Assembly (NCBI GenBank): GCA_037952775.1
Contig: JBANAY010000003.1
Span: 36,270,001-36,334,000, forward strand
Direction: 5' to 3'
Source: Clonostachys chloroleuca
Taxonomy: Eukaryota > Ascomycota > Sordariomycetes > Hypocreales > Bionectriaceae
Length of the DNA: 64,000 bases
Positions 24,720-37,371 of the stretch are shown one piece after another; the stretch's first letter is position 1, and each line of letters starts with the position of its first letter. Position numbers and translations under genes: made by a program. The notes beneath the pieces are model-generated. The model was not told where the DNA came from. It saw only the letters and a list, made by a program, of their open reading frames with translations, and made no database searches.

Positions 24720-26364
24720 CCTGAATGTTTAGTCCTCAGCTTGACCTGCTCGGTGTCCATCGGACGAGATGATCCTCACGCGATCAGGCTCATCTCCAAG
24801 CTCCATCCAGATGAGCTACCGATCGAAAAAGACTCGGCTCCTGCAATCACCGACCAACAGGCCGTTCCCGCAGGCATGCAGCTGCAGGAAACCTCCATGG
24901 GCGGCTGCGCCAAAAGAAACGACTTACGCACCCTCGCACCCACGCGTACGACACAGAACGCACCCACCAACATTCACCATGGGGCCTAGCGGCATCGCCA
25001 GCACATCAAGCCGGTCCCAGAGGGTGGGTGAGTCAAGTCACCATAGAGAAACCTATCAATAGGCCGGTAGGTGAACTGATGCAAGCTCTCGGCAAGTGGG
25101 CCATTTCAAGATGAGCGGCCCCATCCTGATGACCCCATCTTCACCTTGTTGTAGCTGCACGAGCCTGCTATGTGTTGGGGTTCTCCTATCCGAGACGAGA
25201 GATGCTATCTACCTTTTATGCTATAATATGGTATAGCTGCTCTACGCTCGATACTCCAAGACATCCACAATGTCCTATGGTTCGATTCTAGTTCTGGTAC
25301 TCTGATTAAGGGGGTGTGGGTTGCCGGAACTTCCAGCTTTCCAAGGACAAGCAGGATATTTGCTTGTTACAGCGGGGACCGGGGCGGTGGAGCAAGAACT
25401 CAATGCAGAGCAGGCCAGCGAGTCACAAACATCCAATTCAAGATGGGTTTGATCATTCGTCAAAGTCTTCTGGACCGGGCTGGGCTGGGCTGGGGGCGGA
25501 GCAGAAGCCGGGGTTACTTGATCCACCGAGCTTGACCTCACCAGATACTCGAGAGACACCCATGAATATTGAGGAGGCGCATCTGGATAGACCGAGAGAA
25601 GCAGAAGGACCAAGGGCTTTTCTCGATTGGCCTCTCGTGTCGGAGCACGCCGGGTATCTGTGGGGAAGAAGGCTTGACACGTCAGTCGGCTTGCAGGTCG
25701 GTAGGGGTGGCCAATGTTTCGCATGAAATCTAATCTGCAGCCTGGTGCCACTCATCCACAACAACTCACGACGCAGAGACACGCCCCCCCCCCAATCTCC
25801 TCACTCTCCGTCGGCCACTCTCTCCAATAGTTAGCTGTCTGGCTACGATGTCGATACGTCGAGCGGCAGGGACATGGCCCCGACGGAATTTTTCGCCAAT
25901 GCCTCTGTATTCCTGCCCTGCACTCTGGGTGCTTGTCCATGTGGAAAATGGCATGATTCCCGCAGGCTGGACCAGCCTGTAATGGCATAATTCAGGTCAG
26001 ATCTCTACAGAGTGGCGGTTCACGATCCAGGCACTAGTTAAATGCCGCGAATCGGGAAAGTACATGAAAGTACCAGAAGGCCAGCCAATCCGGTGATATA
26101 GGCGCTTGGCTTCTGCTTCTCGACCGACCCGACCATGCCCTGGGCCAAGAGTACGCACGCCTCCTCTGTCTGCTGCATTATTGCATGACATTTCCTGTAC
26201 TTTTAATATTATTGTTGTTGTTTTCGCCAAAAAGAATCCAACAACTGGGTCCTGCGCCTTTGCATTGCCTCTGCTGCCATCTGCTACGTTTGAGTGGATA
26301 GGAGTGATTCGCTTGCGCAAGACGCAGAGAGGAATCGAACAAAGGAGAAAGACTGCTGCATCCC
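24720..26364. other. Divergent promoter region
   Basis: Shared upstream region of the minus-strand gene at 24558 and the plus-strand gene at 26365. A run of ten C lies at 25784-25793. Open frames at 25275-25751 (minus) and 25316-25726 (plus) overlap each other and have no recognisable features. Confidence 0.45.
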
Positions 26365-27885
26365 ATGTCCCAGCCGTCTGATTCTGATCAGACATCTCAG
26401 CAGACGTCGGACCAGAAACCACAGCAACAGGCTGGTCAGAGCAATCAGTCACAAGAGAACGCTGAGCAAACAGCGCCGCCTCCAGATTCCAATCAACCAC
26501 AACAAGAACAAGAACCTGGCCAAGCTCCTGAGCAAGACCCAGAACAGCAGGCGGAAGAACTCCGCAAGCTAAGAGAAGCCTTCAACGCTCAAACTGAACA
26601 GGCTGTTGACCTAGAGCTTGCAAAGGTCAAGGAAGCCGTCCAAAAAGGAGATCCACATCAAGTCGCCATGTCTCTCTCTGTGCTGCTAGCCCTCACCATA
26701 TGCCCAGCCATGCTGGGCTCCCAAGAGGCTATCCGTCAGAGTCAGTCTAAGTCTCGCAGAGAGGAGCACAGAGCTCGTCGGTGCAACTTGGTGGTATCCT
26801 GTGTGAAGCGATCCATCCGGAGCCGCGACATAAACAACAAGCTCGTCGTCCTCAGAGATAACAAGGTAGCCCCCGTCTACTCATGCCAGCTTCACCATTA
26901 GTCACCAACCACAATGCTAACGTGTTTCTTTTGCGCGCAGCTCTATATCTCAAATGAATTTCCCAATGAATACAACGATGACTCTCCACCATCTGATGAT
27001 GGAGGCTATCCCTTTGCAGGATACTTCCTTCCCTACCCCGATTCTAAGTATGAGGGCTTGGTCAGTACAATCATGGACGAACCTCCCATTTTGAATTGGA
27101 TCTACGTCGACAGGGAAACCTATGAAGTTAAGTACGGTGTCCGTGTTGATGCCCAACCCAACCTCACCGGTCCTTTTGACTGCACCAAGCAGGATCGACG
27201 TATGATCTTCGATGGCTGGGAGGGCTTCTGTGCCGTTGAAGAAACACCCGGTGTTTGGGCTGTCTACTTCGACTGCGATGATGATGGTCTGAAGACCAAG
27301 GTACCCATGGGCACCAGAGTCCTCGAGATCGAACTGCTCCGACGTGAGAAGAAAGAGAAGAAACCTGCGGAGGACGAGAAGCCCAAGAATATGGAACAAA
27401 AGATGGCCCAGCACAAAGCACAGACAGCGGCCGAAGAAAGCGAGAAGGCTGCTTTCCTCAAGGCGGAGCAGGAAGCTGGAGCCGGGCAACCAAACGGTAC
27501 AACAACCAGTCAAGGTGATACTCCCAAGCCCAGCGAACCAGTCTACAGTCCTGGATCGAGCGCTCTTCCTGACCCAGAGAAGCTCAAGAAGCTGGAGGAA
27601 ACGATGCGCACCCTCAACATCATGAACGGGGCCTTCTCCAAGGTGAAGACCACCCCGCTAGCCAACCATGACGCGAACAACAGCACTGCGCCGAGCGAGT
27701 CAACCCATGACCCAGCGGGCTGGTCAGATAGCGAGAAACAGGGCGGCGCAGATCACGAATCGATTACGGCTGCCAGCTCCGTCTATAATGAAGCGGCCAA
27801 GAACGCAAAGAATGACAACGCAAACGATGATAACGATTACAAGAAGCCATATGTTGAGGAAATGAAGGGGCCTGAAGTCGACTAA
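26365..27885 (+). CDS. Conserved fungal protein of unknown function, 481 residues
   Basis: Two exons (26365-26865, 26941-27885) with donor GTAGCC, branch GCTAAC and acceptor GCGCAG; the junction is in frame. Residues 1-60 are Gln/Pro-rich and disordered. A charged helix follows (residues about 60-95), then a basic patch (SKSRREEHRARRC). The folded core is residues 165-330, with aromatic motifs such as GYPFAGYFLPYPDSKYEGL, NWIYVDRETYEVKYG, IFDGWEGFCAVEE and VWAVYFDCDDDG. A Lys/Glu-rich probable coiled coil and a disordered acidic tail end the protein. I do not recognise a named domain. No signal peptide or membrane helix is seen, so it is probably cytosolic or nuclear. Confidence 0.85.
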
Positions 27886-30800
27886 AGAATTGTATTACTT
27901 GTATGAAAAGTCCTTCGCCTCATTCTCTCTTGTTCCCTTTCTCCCATCTTCATTTTTACTCTCTTTTTGTTTTTCCTATATCCCCACTTATCATATTGTC
28001 TTAATATGCAGTCATTTCACAAAATGGTTATCAGGGCAGATATGAAATTGCCAGCATTGAGGATGTATTCATTACATATATCATCTGCTTAAGATTTGAT
28101 CACACTCATGTTATCCTCAAAACAGGAAAGCCACAAAGAAGTGGCTGGTTCATTAAATAAGCATAACAATCAGGTTTTCCGGCATGGGATGTCCTTATCT
28201 ACTCCCATCTTCCTCATTCATACGAATTAAATTAGGCATTCAATTACTCTTGTGCGCTTTAGCTTCATTGACTTCTCGATTTACTCTACATTTTTCGGAC
28301 ACTCTATCTCTGCCTTTGTGGGAAAACTTCACAGCAATATAGTACGGCTCCTACGTCACGGCTCCGGCTATATGACAAGCAGCTATAATGCCCTGATCTG
28401 CAGCTGATCTGCAGCGGGCCACCATCCGTTTTATCCATCCACACCCTCGCACGATCCAGGGACAGCCAAGGGCATCCCCGGCTGTAGAACAACCTATCGC
28501 CTCTGTTTAGAGGCTGGTTCTGTTAGAATCCAGATCCGTACATAGTAGAATCAGAGCCCAAGCAGTCGACGCCAACCACAGCTCAGTTGCTCATACGAGA
28601 ATTGAATAGTTCGATAGCTGACATGCTGTGGAGCTTGTCCTTTCAAACACGGATATTTCGTTACCGCCACATAAAGCATTACAAAGTGAAGACGTCCTCC
28701 TCACAGAAGACCAAACTTGGTTGACGCAAGAGATGGTATTTACAGCGGTTGTTGGGGCCCAATCCATATCTATGCAAGACAGCGGAGCGCACGACACCCA
28801 GCTCACAACTTTTCTCCTACTCTTCTCAAGTGCTGCCTATCTCATTGATCTTTCATATTGTCCGTGCCCTCATGGCGAGGTACCCTCTGGTACTCCCGTG
28901 CTTGTGGGGCTCTCCGACAAATTTCGAGTCCCGTGGCTGGGCAAGGTCAATGCTAAAAGAACACTGCCCCTTGACGCAGCAGATGAACAACTCATAATGA
29001 TATTACCAATAGGGTGGGGGCGAGAGATGTTACCTCAGAGGATTTTTGTCGCTACAATTGGAAACACTCCCAATATTCGTGCGAAAAATCCGACATGCTG
29101 CACATCCCGAACCAAACTATGGTTGCATCAAGCTCCGACAAAGGTGCCATTGCCGTTCTGTAGTGATTTAACTCCGATGTCATATTTTTTCATCCAAATA
29201 AATCGCACGAGAGAGGAGACAATCTCCCCGAAAATCCTGAAGATGTGACTTACGCAAGGCTCCGTCGTCATGACTTTGTCAGCCGCTTCCCAAACGTTCA
29301 TGCGCACGCCTCGGCAACTATGAGAAACCCGACCGGCAGGCCGTTGAAAAGATCCATCGGAAGTAGCTAGGTACTGGTTGACTCTTGGGCTCTTTTTTCA
29401 GTTGAAACTCGAATGCAAGCGCATACCGCATAACTGCAACAAGAAAAAGAAAGTCTCAAGATCCACTTGCAAAATCTTATAAAACATATTCATCCAAACA
29501 GAGACCTCCACGGCAACCCCAATCCTAAAGGCTGATCCATGATCCCTGCTTCATCTGTCCACGCCTTGTTTTCATCAAACGTTCCACACACTCTTTTTCT
29601 GCCGCACCAAGAGAAGGAGCCCTGGTCGTGGGGGTTAAGCCTCACCTACCAACGGGTTTAAGCGCTCTGACCAGCCTCAGCCAAAGGCTAAACTAGTATG
29701 ATGCCACTTCCCATTGGGGCTCCCGAATCGTCTGACCGATTTGATCTGGACTTATCCCATCTCGAATGGCCCACGAGCAGTGCGGATCGCGCATTAACGG
29801 CGTTTAGATCGCGGGGCGGCTTGAAATGGCTACCGACTCGCTACAGTATTTGGACTTCTTTCGCGAATATCGATCCCCCCAATGACATAATAAGGTGTAA
29901 GACTATCGATTCCTCTCAGCTACACCTCCTTGTCAGAAGCACCCAGAGGGAGTTTTCGTTTTTCCCACCTCAGGTCATCATCTCCCATGTAGGTCGTGAT
30001 CGAGATCAGATCTTCTCGGCGATTGGTGTGGGCGTCAACCTAGCTGCGAGTCCGAATCACTCCGAGAGGCAAATCACCGGGCGTCACATTTCTTACCTAC
30101 ATGATGGCGTCCTGTGGTGCGCAAGCGTGTGCACATTCGTGCTCGTGTTCTTCTCGCCCCTGCCCTCCATCATAACCCTCCATCACAGCCCTCCATTCTG
30201 CATGGACTACTGTGCGGCTGCCCCAGATCACGCTCTCGCTTGAGAAACCATACGGTTCCTCCTTACTCGCCAACGCACATGCGCATATGCAGCCACACCA
30301 TCGGGGTCTTTTTTCCGGGGGACGCACCCTCCAATCTGCGGCCGAGTTAGGGCAACCACTTCAAAATAAGCAAGATTTCATAAGCCGTTATGAAATAAAA
30401 ATAAAAATCGGATGCGTTGGGAGGCCGATGTGACTCGAAGAGGATAAATGATCAAGTTTGCCCCTTGTTCCGGGGTGTCTGGTGGCTTGCGCCGGGCCGG
30501 CATGAACGTGGCTTTTTACTTTTTCCCGTGCTTATGTGTAGTGTAGCATCGTGCTGAAAACTGACAAACCTTTCCATCGCCACCTCCAATAACCAACCAA
30601 GCACTTCATCTGGGTTCTAGAGCCCAGCAGTCCAGGCCTTAGAGTTCAAGGGGGACGGTTGCGAAGGCGCTTACTTACCGGATCTTACCCCGATCAGGCG
30701 ACGGAGATCGAGGCTTTGTTCCACGATTTACCCCCTAGATCGGAAGAATAAAGTACGTAGCTCTCGTCTGTCCTCCATTTCTTTACCCCGTATTCCCTGC

Positions 30801-32312
30801 TTCGGCTAGCACTCCCCTTTCATCAGTGCAACATCACTGATTGAGGTGGGGAGGAGGCAGGAGAATTGTCCTATTCATTGATGATAATCTAAAAAGTGGG
30901 ATTTGTTTACGGAGCATCATCTCCCCTTTCCTTCCCAATTACTTACATTATAGGCTGTCTATATGCTGCTGGGACATATTACATAGTATGCTCCGTGTCC
31001 CGCTTGGCCAGCCGCCATGGACGTTGCATGAGATTCCAAGGAACGGGCAGGCTTGACATGCTACAGTGGCATTCAACCGGGGCATGCTTCTCGCGAGAAG
31101 CGGGTTTGCAGTCGTGTTTCGACGTCCGCAGCCCAAGCGGCGACGCAAACCAATCGATGGGTTACACCAAATGACCTGCCTCCGGTGGCGGGCCTTGTCA
31201 AGGGTGCGCAGTAGCCGTCGCGTTGCCGGTCCGCACTCAAACTCATGAATGTCCGACCGCAAGGAGTCGGGAGCTTCCGAAGGCACCCACTCGGTCAGCG
31301 GATTCCGACATCAGCCGACAGCTATGGGGTGATGCGAAGTTTCGAATGTGTTGTGTTTGCATTGATGTGAGAAGAAAAAAAGAGCATTGCGCACCCCTCT
31401 CCCCCCTGTCTATATCCCATAAACTTATGGGGGTGGGCGGTTGAAACACAACCTCCACAGAGGAACTGCGCTGGAAGATTTACATTACGCAGCACCAAAT
31501 TACACTTGTATGCGAGAGTGAGTTGTTCGCTTGGTACGGCTAAGACGCCATGTGCGGCTGGTCGCTGAGTGGCAGGTTTGATCCGGAACGTTGGAGGAAC
31601 TGTTCTGCTGACAACCGCCTAGAGGTCGCGATGGCGAGCGAAGTTATGCAGTATGCATGGCTTCATTTTGCAAGTTTCCGTATGAGCGAGATCACGTCCA
31701 GGTTTTGATTGATAGATTCGCCAAGTCTGGTTTAATTGGGATGTGCTTTGCTATTTCCAAGTTGAGCAATCCGTGATGAGTTAAAGTAGAGACGTTATAG
31801 ACCAGCTCGTGTTTACCAAGAGGTCATGTGCCTTGATTCGAGAACTGGAAAACTAAGCCTAGACGACATTAAAATCAGGTTACAAACCATACACAGTAGA
31901 AACGAGCCTCCACCTCCTGCACGGCTGCCATGTAGGCTTGCATGTACAATGATCCCAAGGGGAAGCGGTTCACGATAGCGCAGAGGGTGTATCTACACAA
32001 GCGTCACTCCCCAATAACCTACTGCAACGGATCTTGCATTCGCCAAAAAACGGCTCCATCAGGGCTTCATCTGATCAAAGGAACGGGTAACGGTGGAATA
32101 TGGGGTGCGCGAAGCTTCGCGGTGGGGACGATGAAGGCTCGGCTTTCACCGAACGGTTAGAGCGAGCTTCACGCAGAGGGCGACGAGAAGGATGCAGAGG
32201 CGTCGAATGATGTGAGGCGAGGGTGCTCGAGATCCACAGCGATACTTCTTATGCTGCCTATTCTATGGTTCTACCTATAACATGCCATGCCGATATCTTC
32301 GCTATATCACCG
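27886..32312. other. Gene-poor stretch of 4.4 kb between convergent genes
   Basis: Only 3' ends of the flanking genes are expected here, so the length is unusual. Two longer open frames exist, 28628-29248 (206 codons, beginning with GTG, first ATG later) and 29698-30243 (181 codons, ATG), but neither has recognisable motifs or good splice signals. They are not called as genes. Confidence 0.45.
28393..28414. repeat. Perfect tandem duplication of 11 bases
   Basis: CTGATCTGCAG occurs twice, head to tail, with no spacer. It looks like a simple local duplication. Confidence 0.8.
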
Positions 32313-33406
32313 CTACCTCCCCTTGCCCTGGTAGGGGTTCGCGTTCTTGGCTGCTAGTTCGATGGCTCTTGCCGAAGCCTCATCCAGATCCTCCTTAGGC
32401 AGGCCGAGAACTTCATTGGCAAGACCGTATCTCTCTTCGATATCTCCATCACCATTAGGGTAGAAGACACGAGTGTAGAGACAGATAACGAAGCCGCCGT
32501 AGTCTCCGGTCTTAAGAAGCTCCTGGCCCCTCTTGTACCGCTCAGACGAGCTCTCGTGCTCAATGACCCAGTCGGCGTCGGTCGTCCCCTGCACGCGCTG
32601 GATGCTGTCCAGCATCTCGCGCTGGGAGACCTTGAAGCTCGAGATGTAGAGGGGCCTGTTCTTCCAGTCCGAGACGGTGGCGGACCTGTCGCTCTCGTCG
32701 TCGGGCAGCTCCTTGAGGCTCAGGAGGGAGGCGACGGCGCGGCCGCACTGGTCCCACGTGGAGGTGTTTATGGCGGTGCTGCCGTCGTCGAAGAAGGTGA
32801 CCTTCTTGTTGGGTATGTCGAAGCCGTACGAGTTGGCGTTGAAGGAGAGGGAGAACTCGTACCAGAAGGAGCAGACGAGGGCGATCCACGAGGCCGTGCC
32901 CGTCTTCTCGACGTCGGCCAGCCCGCCGCGCACCATGTCCCCCGTCAGCGTCTCCTTGGACAGGCTCTCATTCACAAAATCGGGCCCGTAGCAGTTGGGC
33001 ATGATGTAGGGGACGCCGGCCTTGCCCGCCGCGGCGATGAGCTTGGGCTGGATGGTGGGAATGGCGGAGCTGGGGAGGGAGATCATGAGGAACTGCTGGC
33101 CCTTCAGGGCGGCGATCAGCGAGGCCTCGTCATCGTAGTCGACGGGGGCGACTTTCACTCCCTCAGGTAGGTTGGCGCTTCCGCCTGAGGCACGGGTGAT
33201 GGCCGTGACGGTGTGTTTACCTGTCTTGAGGAGCTCGCGGACGACGCCGGTGCCCACGGTGCCGGAGGCCTATATCAGGGGATGATATTAGTTTGGGGGA
33301 ATCTTGTTAGGCGTGTGCTTATGGAACTTACACCGACGACGGCGACTCGCTCAATGCGATTGGTGAAGCCCGCGGGCTGAGTGTTCGCATACTGTTTAGA
33401 AGACAT
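32313..33406 (-). CDS. NmrA-like / isoflavone reductase-type NAD(P)-binding protein
   Basis: Two exons (33332-33406, 32313-33269) give 343 residues. The junction rebuilds a textbook Rossmann motif, VAVVG|ASGTVGTGVV (GxxGxxG), at residues 21-33, which confirms the intron. Later landmarks are FLMISLPSSAIPTIQPKLI, VPYIMPNCYGPDF and the substrate side WYEFSLSFNANSYGFD. The fold is an atypical short-chain dehydrogenase. Members range from redox-sensing regulators such as NmrA to true reductases; the sequence alone does not decide which. It is nearer the isoflavone-reductase-like group, so it is not assumed to be NmrA itself. Its gene lies about 0.7 kb downstream of the ammonium transporter gene on the same strand. 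Confidence 0.85.
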
Positions 33407-33512
33407 GATGTAGACTAACACGGTGGTGTAGGGTAGGTTAAATGTAGGAGAGGATGTTATGTGGTTGGAATGTTGGTTTCTCTCATGCTTCCAAACGGAT
33501 GGCCTCGCTAGG

Positions 33513-33521
33513 CTTTTATAG
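33513..33521 (-). promoter_or_regulatory. TATA box of the NmrA-like gene
   Basis: The minus strand reads CTATAAAAG about 110 bases upstream of the ATG at 33406. Confidence 0.6.
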
Positions 33522-34120
33522 AAATATGTCATTGATTCATTTTCCCAATAGCACCGCAATTGACTTTCGCTTCTTCATACGAAACTGTCTTTCCATCTTC
33601 CTAAGTCCGGGCTAGTGGTTGTCGATTGAGAAACAGCTGCCGCTCGGACTTAACTATTTCCGTTTTGGGTAATTGTTTTCTCCGGCAGCCCCGGCCAAGG
33701 CGGACTCGACGGAATAGAAGCGTTTTAGAAGCCTGGTAGAAGCATAAAGGCAAGTAGAATTGACTAGCTGCCGTGATGAATGTGTCGGTGATTACGTATG
33801 TACCTCGATTATCTCCATTAGATTAGGGAATAATCTATGCTTAATACCAATCTCGACTCCCACTTAGTCCTTGTGGGATTAAACGTGGGCGGATTATTTC
33901 AAGTTACCTTGTTTGATCATCATGTTTGATAATATATGACGCAGGCTTGGGGTAAGAAGTTCTGGTTAGATCAAGGGTATATTATGTATCTAAACTGAAA
34001 AAGAATTACTAGGTATCAAGAGCGCTCCTGCCAGGCTCACACCATCTATAACAACTGTGCCAGATCATCTGTTCAATCGCGCCTCTATGATTTCCACTGT
34101 GGTCTACATCAAAAGCAAAT
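33522..34120. other. Intergenic: NmrA-like promoter / transporter 3' flank
   Basis: About 600 AT-rich bases between two minus-strand genes. No open frame of note. Confidence 0.5.
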
Positions 34121-35714
34121 CTAGTCGCGCTTCTCGCCCGGTTGATCCCCCGGAGCGGCGACCGGCGCTGCAGGCGACGATCCCGACACGCCGTTGATGG
34201 CACTCCCCTGGCTCGAGCTCACGCCCATGCCGTCGTACATCTCCATGTCAAAGTCGGAGAAGTACTTGCGGTCCAAGCCCTGCAGCTCGTCCTCCTCGGA
34301 CTCGCGGATGTGGCAGCCGGGGATCTTGTTGATGACGAACAGCAGCAGGCAGCTTATGACAAAACTCCACGCCGCGCAGGTTAGGGCGGCCGCGAGCTGG
34401 TACCCCATCTGCTTGAAGTTGCGGCTGTACCAGCCACCCGGGTTCTCGACGGTGACGCCGTCGAGGGCGGGGACGAAGTCGGCGGCGAAGAAGCCTGTCA
34501 GGATGTCCCCGAAGACGCCGCCCATGCCATGGATGGCCCAGATGTCGAGCCCCTCGTCGATGCGCAGCAGGTACTTGTACCGGTTGGTATAGAAGCAGCC
34601 CAGGGAGGTGAGTGCGCCGACGAGGCAGGCCAGGTAGACGGGGACGAAGCCGGCTGCGGGCGTGATGCCGACGAGGCCGCTGATAATGCCCGAGCAGAAG
34701 CCGACGATGCTGAACTTGCGGGTGTGAGCGTACTCGAGCAAGGTCCAGGCGACGCCGCCGCCCGAGGCCGCCAGGTTGGTGTTCATGACGACGTAGATGC
34801 TGCGGATGCTGAGGTTGGCGGTGCTGGCGCCGTTGAAGGCGAACCAGCCGAACCAGATGAGGATGGTTCCCAGGCCGACGAGGAAGGGGTTGTGGCCCTT
34901 GAAGTGCGGCATCTTTGGGTTGTGGCTCTCGCTATAGGGGTCGACGCGCTTGCCGAGCATGAGGGCCCAGGCGAGGGCGCCGAAGCCGCTGGCGATGTGG
35001 ACGGGGCCGGAGCCGGCGAAGTCGAGGACGCCGAGGTTGTAGAGCCATCCGGAGGGGTTCCACTCCCAGTAGGCGAGGCTGTCATATTCTAAGTCAATGT
35101 ATTGGTTCCGTACTAGAGAAGAAAGGGACGTACAAGTAGTAGACGAATGTGGTCCAGCACAGGATGAACAGCATGCTGGGGAATAGGCGGCCGCGCTCCA
35201 GCATGGCACCGGCCAGGATCATGGCCGTGGCGGTCACGAAGGTGCAGCCAAAGGTGGCGTAAAGGATATCCGGGATATCAGAGTTGGCCAGACTGGGATA
35301 GGCAAGGACATTGTACAAGACGCCCTTGGAGAGATCACCGAGGATGGGGTTGGTGGTGTGCGCCTGGTATAGAGAGTACCCATACAGCCAGAACTGAATG
35401 GCGACGGCGCAGGCGCAGAAGAGCGATTGGAAGACCATTGTCAGCGCCGACTTGCGACGATGCATGCCGGCGTAGAGGAAGCCGATGGCCGGGGTGATCT
35501 GCCAGCAGAGACATGTTGCGACAAGGAGCCAGCAGAGGTCGCCCTGTACCAAGTTGTGTGAGTTTTCAAAAAGAGTTGTAGATGGAATAGTAGTTTATGT
35601 TCGTCCTACCTTGTTATATGGAGAGTTGATGTTTTGTTCCAGGGGGTTGGCTCCCAAGGGGTTCTCACTATACTCGGGCCACGCCTCCACGGGAGGAAGT
35701 CCGGCAGAAGACAT
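34121..35714 (-). CDS. Ammonium transporter (Amt/Mep/MeaA family)
   Basis: Three exons (35610-35714, 35134-35543, 34121-35078) give 490 residues, normal for fungal Mep proteins. The order matches the family: extracellular N-terminus, then eleven membrane helices starting with LCWLLVATCLCWQITPAIG. The twin pore histidines are present in GPVHIASG (about residue 200) and IWAIHGMGG (about 355). The conserved AYWEWNPSGWLYNLG and GFCSGIISGLVGITPAAGFV segments are present too. The C-terminal tail is acidic and cytosolic. It should import ammonium across the plasma membrane. Intron 2 lies just before AYWEWNP; its acceptor is inferred from frame and homology. Several GATA motifs lie upstream, consistent with AreA-type nitrogen control. 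Confidence 0.95.
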
Positions 35715-37371
35715 GATGGAAACTGGCGACGAAGAGCACTGATTTGCGATGAAACACTGAAGCAAAGAATCAATTACTGGATTGCGAAACGGTCTACTAA
35801 TAACGGCCGCAGCCACGAGTATCTACCGTGGTCGCTGCGTTATAGTTTAAGCTCGAGATAAGGCCCTTGTCAGCCATCCATCCATCTCATTCATGGTTCT
35901 GCTTTTATCTGGTGGCTTAATGACAAGCAGACGGGCTAAACCACAGCTGTGCCGGATACCATTGCCGTTTCGGTAATCATAGCCAGCGAGGCACCCAGCT
36001 TAAAACAATTAAAGCCCCTAGCTTGGTTCGCTGGTCGTAATCCTTATCTTGCGGCCTGCATATCCCTTGCATCGAGTGTGTGCGGGATGGACGCTAACCC
36101 CCGCCGCCCATTGATAAGAGTCTGGGATGGATGCGCGGCGCCCAACCAGAGGCCGTGCGGCGCTGGATGTCTCGGGGGTCCATTTGGAATTGCTGATCTA
36201 GAATCTAGATGCGTGGCTGCGACTGTTTGATCTGCGACTGTTCCATCTCTGAGATGTGCGGTGGTTAAGTCTCTGGAACGCTTTTGGGAGTTGGTATGCC
36301 AAGACTCTGCCTTGTCGTGTAGTCATATGGTTGTTCACTTGGCTATCAATCCTGCCATTGATGGATGCAATTAGATATCGCCAGCTTCGAGACAAAGCTT
36401 CATTCGATCAGAACCAAGGTTGGGCTGATCCGTTATCTATAGTCCCACCCGGGGTAAGCTTGGCGTTTTATTGCGGACGGCACATCAGTCGACGACGTTA
36501 GTGACCCTCACACACTTCCTACATCTCTGCTAACATGAGCTTGATAAGACGGGTGAGTTGGCTGTATCTGGGGTAGTGCCGGGCGGTTCCCTTGGCCCGA
36601 CGTCATCTTGCGTTGAGAGTTGGACATTGCATAGGATGATTCCTGGGTAATATCGAATAATTATTGAGAATACCCCTATTCACTGACTCTTATCATTACC
36701 CGTTTAATACTAGGCGTCGACTGATAGATGATGCAGCCAACATGGATGTTGCGTGTTCCTCTCCTGTCGTTGGCCTCACGATCCTGATAACCACGCTGGC
36801 CTTGTTGCCACACTCTTCCGTCCCATCAAATGTTTTATCAACAAAGTTTAGTCAAGGAAAATATGGCACAGCCTTTGAGCACATCTCCCCCAAGGCCATT
36901 GGCTGCCAAGCCTATCATCCTAGACAACTGACTCAACGACGCAAGCCCAGAGATAACCGGCTTATCTTTGCCAACAAGTCCGTCCAGCTAGAGCAACACG
37001 AATGTCTTGGAATGGATGACGGCACCTCCAATTCCCAAGCCAATAATCCGGCTTGGCCGGTGATATTGAAATACCGAGCCAATGGTTCAGCTGGTGCGAC
37101 CCCAGAGCAAATCCTACCTGTAAGGCAGTGTGGTTGCACGGAAGTCCAGATTAGTCTGAGTGCTACCCCCGGAATTCCTAATGTTCGAACAAGCTTAACT
37201 CGTAGCTACTGCTACTAATCGTTGGATTGGTGGGCTTTTCATGAGTGGTGAGCCTGTCCTTGTATAGTGCGATGATGCTTATCTGTCGGGCAACGATGGC
37301 GATACTCCACAACACCGTCCTGCTCGCTGCTGATGAATTGATCCTTTAACCGTGTATCTTGCGTCATCGAA
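35715..37371. other. Intergenic: transporter promoter and Zn2Cys6 gene 3' flank
   Basis: 1.66 kb. The left part is the ammonium transporter promoter. An open frame at 36664-37218 (plus, 184 codons) starts with TTG; its first ATG is at about 36742, and it has no recognisable motif. Confidence 0.45.
35857..36118. promoter_or_regulatory. Cluster of GATA-factor (AreA-type) sites upstream of the ammonium transporter
   Basis: Four HGATAR matches lie within 410 bases upstream of the start codon at 35714: GATAAG at 35857-35862, AGATAA (minus) at 35905-35910, AGATAAG (minus) at 36043-36049 and TGATAAG at 36112-36118. AreA-type GATA factors activate nitrogen scavenging genes, and ammonium permease genes are known targets. 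Binding here is inferred from motif density only. Confidence 0.5.

Noticed and set aside
25262..25310. GGTTCGATTCTAG resembles a tRNA B box
   Set aside because: No A box at the right distance and no cloverleaf arms can be formed around it.
28628..29248. 206-codon open frame, plus strand
   Set aside because: It begins with GTG, has no recognisable motif, and no splice sites or composition that suggest coding.
29698..30243. 181-codon open frame beginning with ATG
   Set aside because: No known motif and no supporting signals; chance frames of this size occur at this base composition.
32556..33170. Long plus-strand frame opposite the NmrA-like gene
   Set aside because: It is the shadow of the minus-strand coding sequence, rich in Gly/Val/Asp from GC-rich third positions.
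34529..35092. Long plus-strand frame opposite the ammonium transporter
   Set aside because: It is an antisense shadow of a real membrane protein gene with GC-rich codons.
36664..37218. 184-codon open frame in the transporter promoter region
   Set aside because: It begins at TTG, has no motif, and overlaps the upstream regulatory region.
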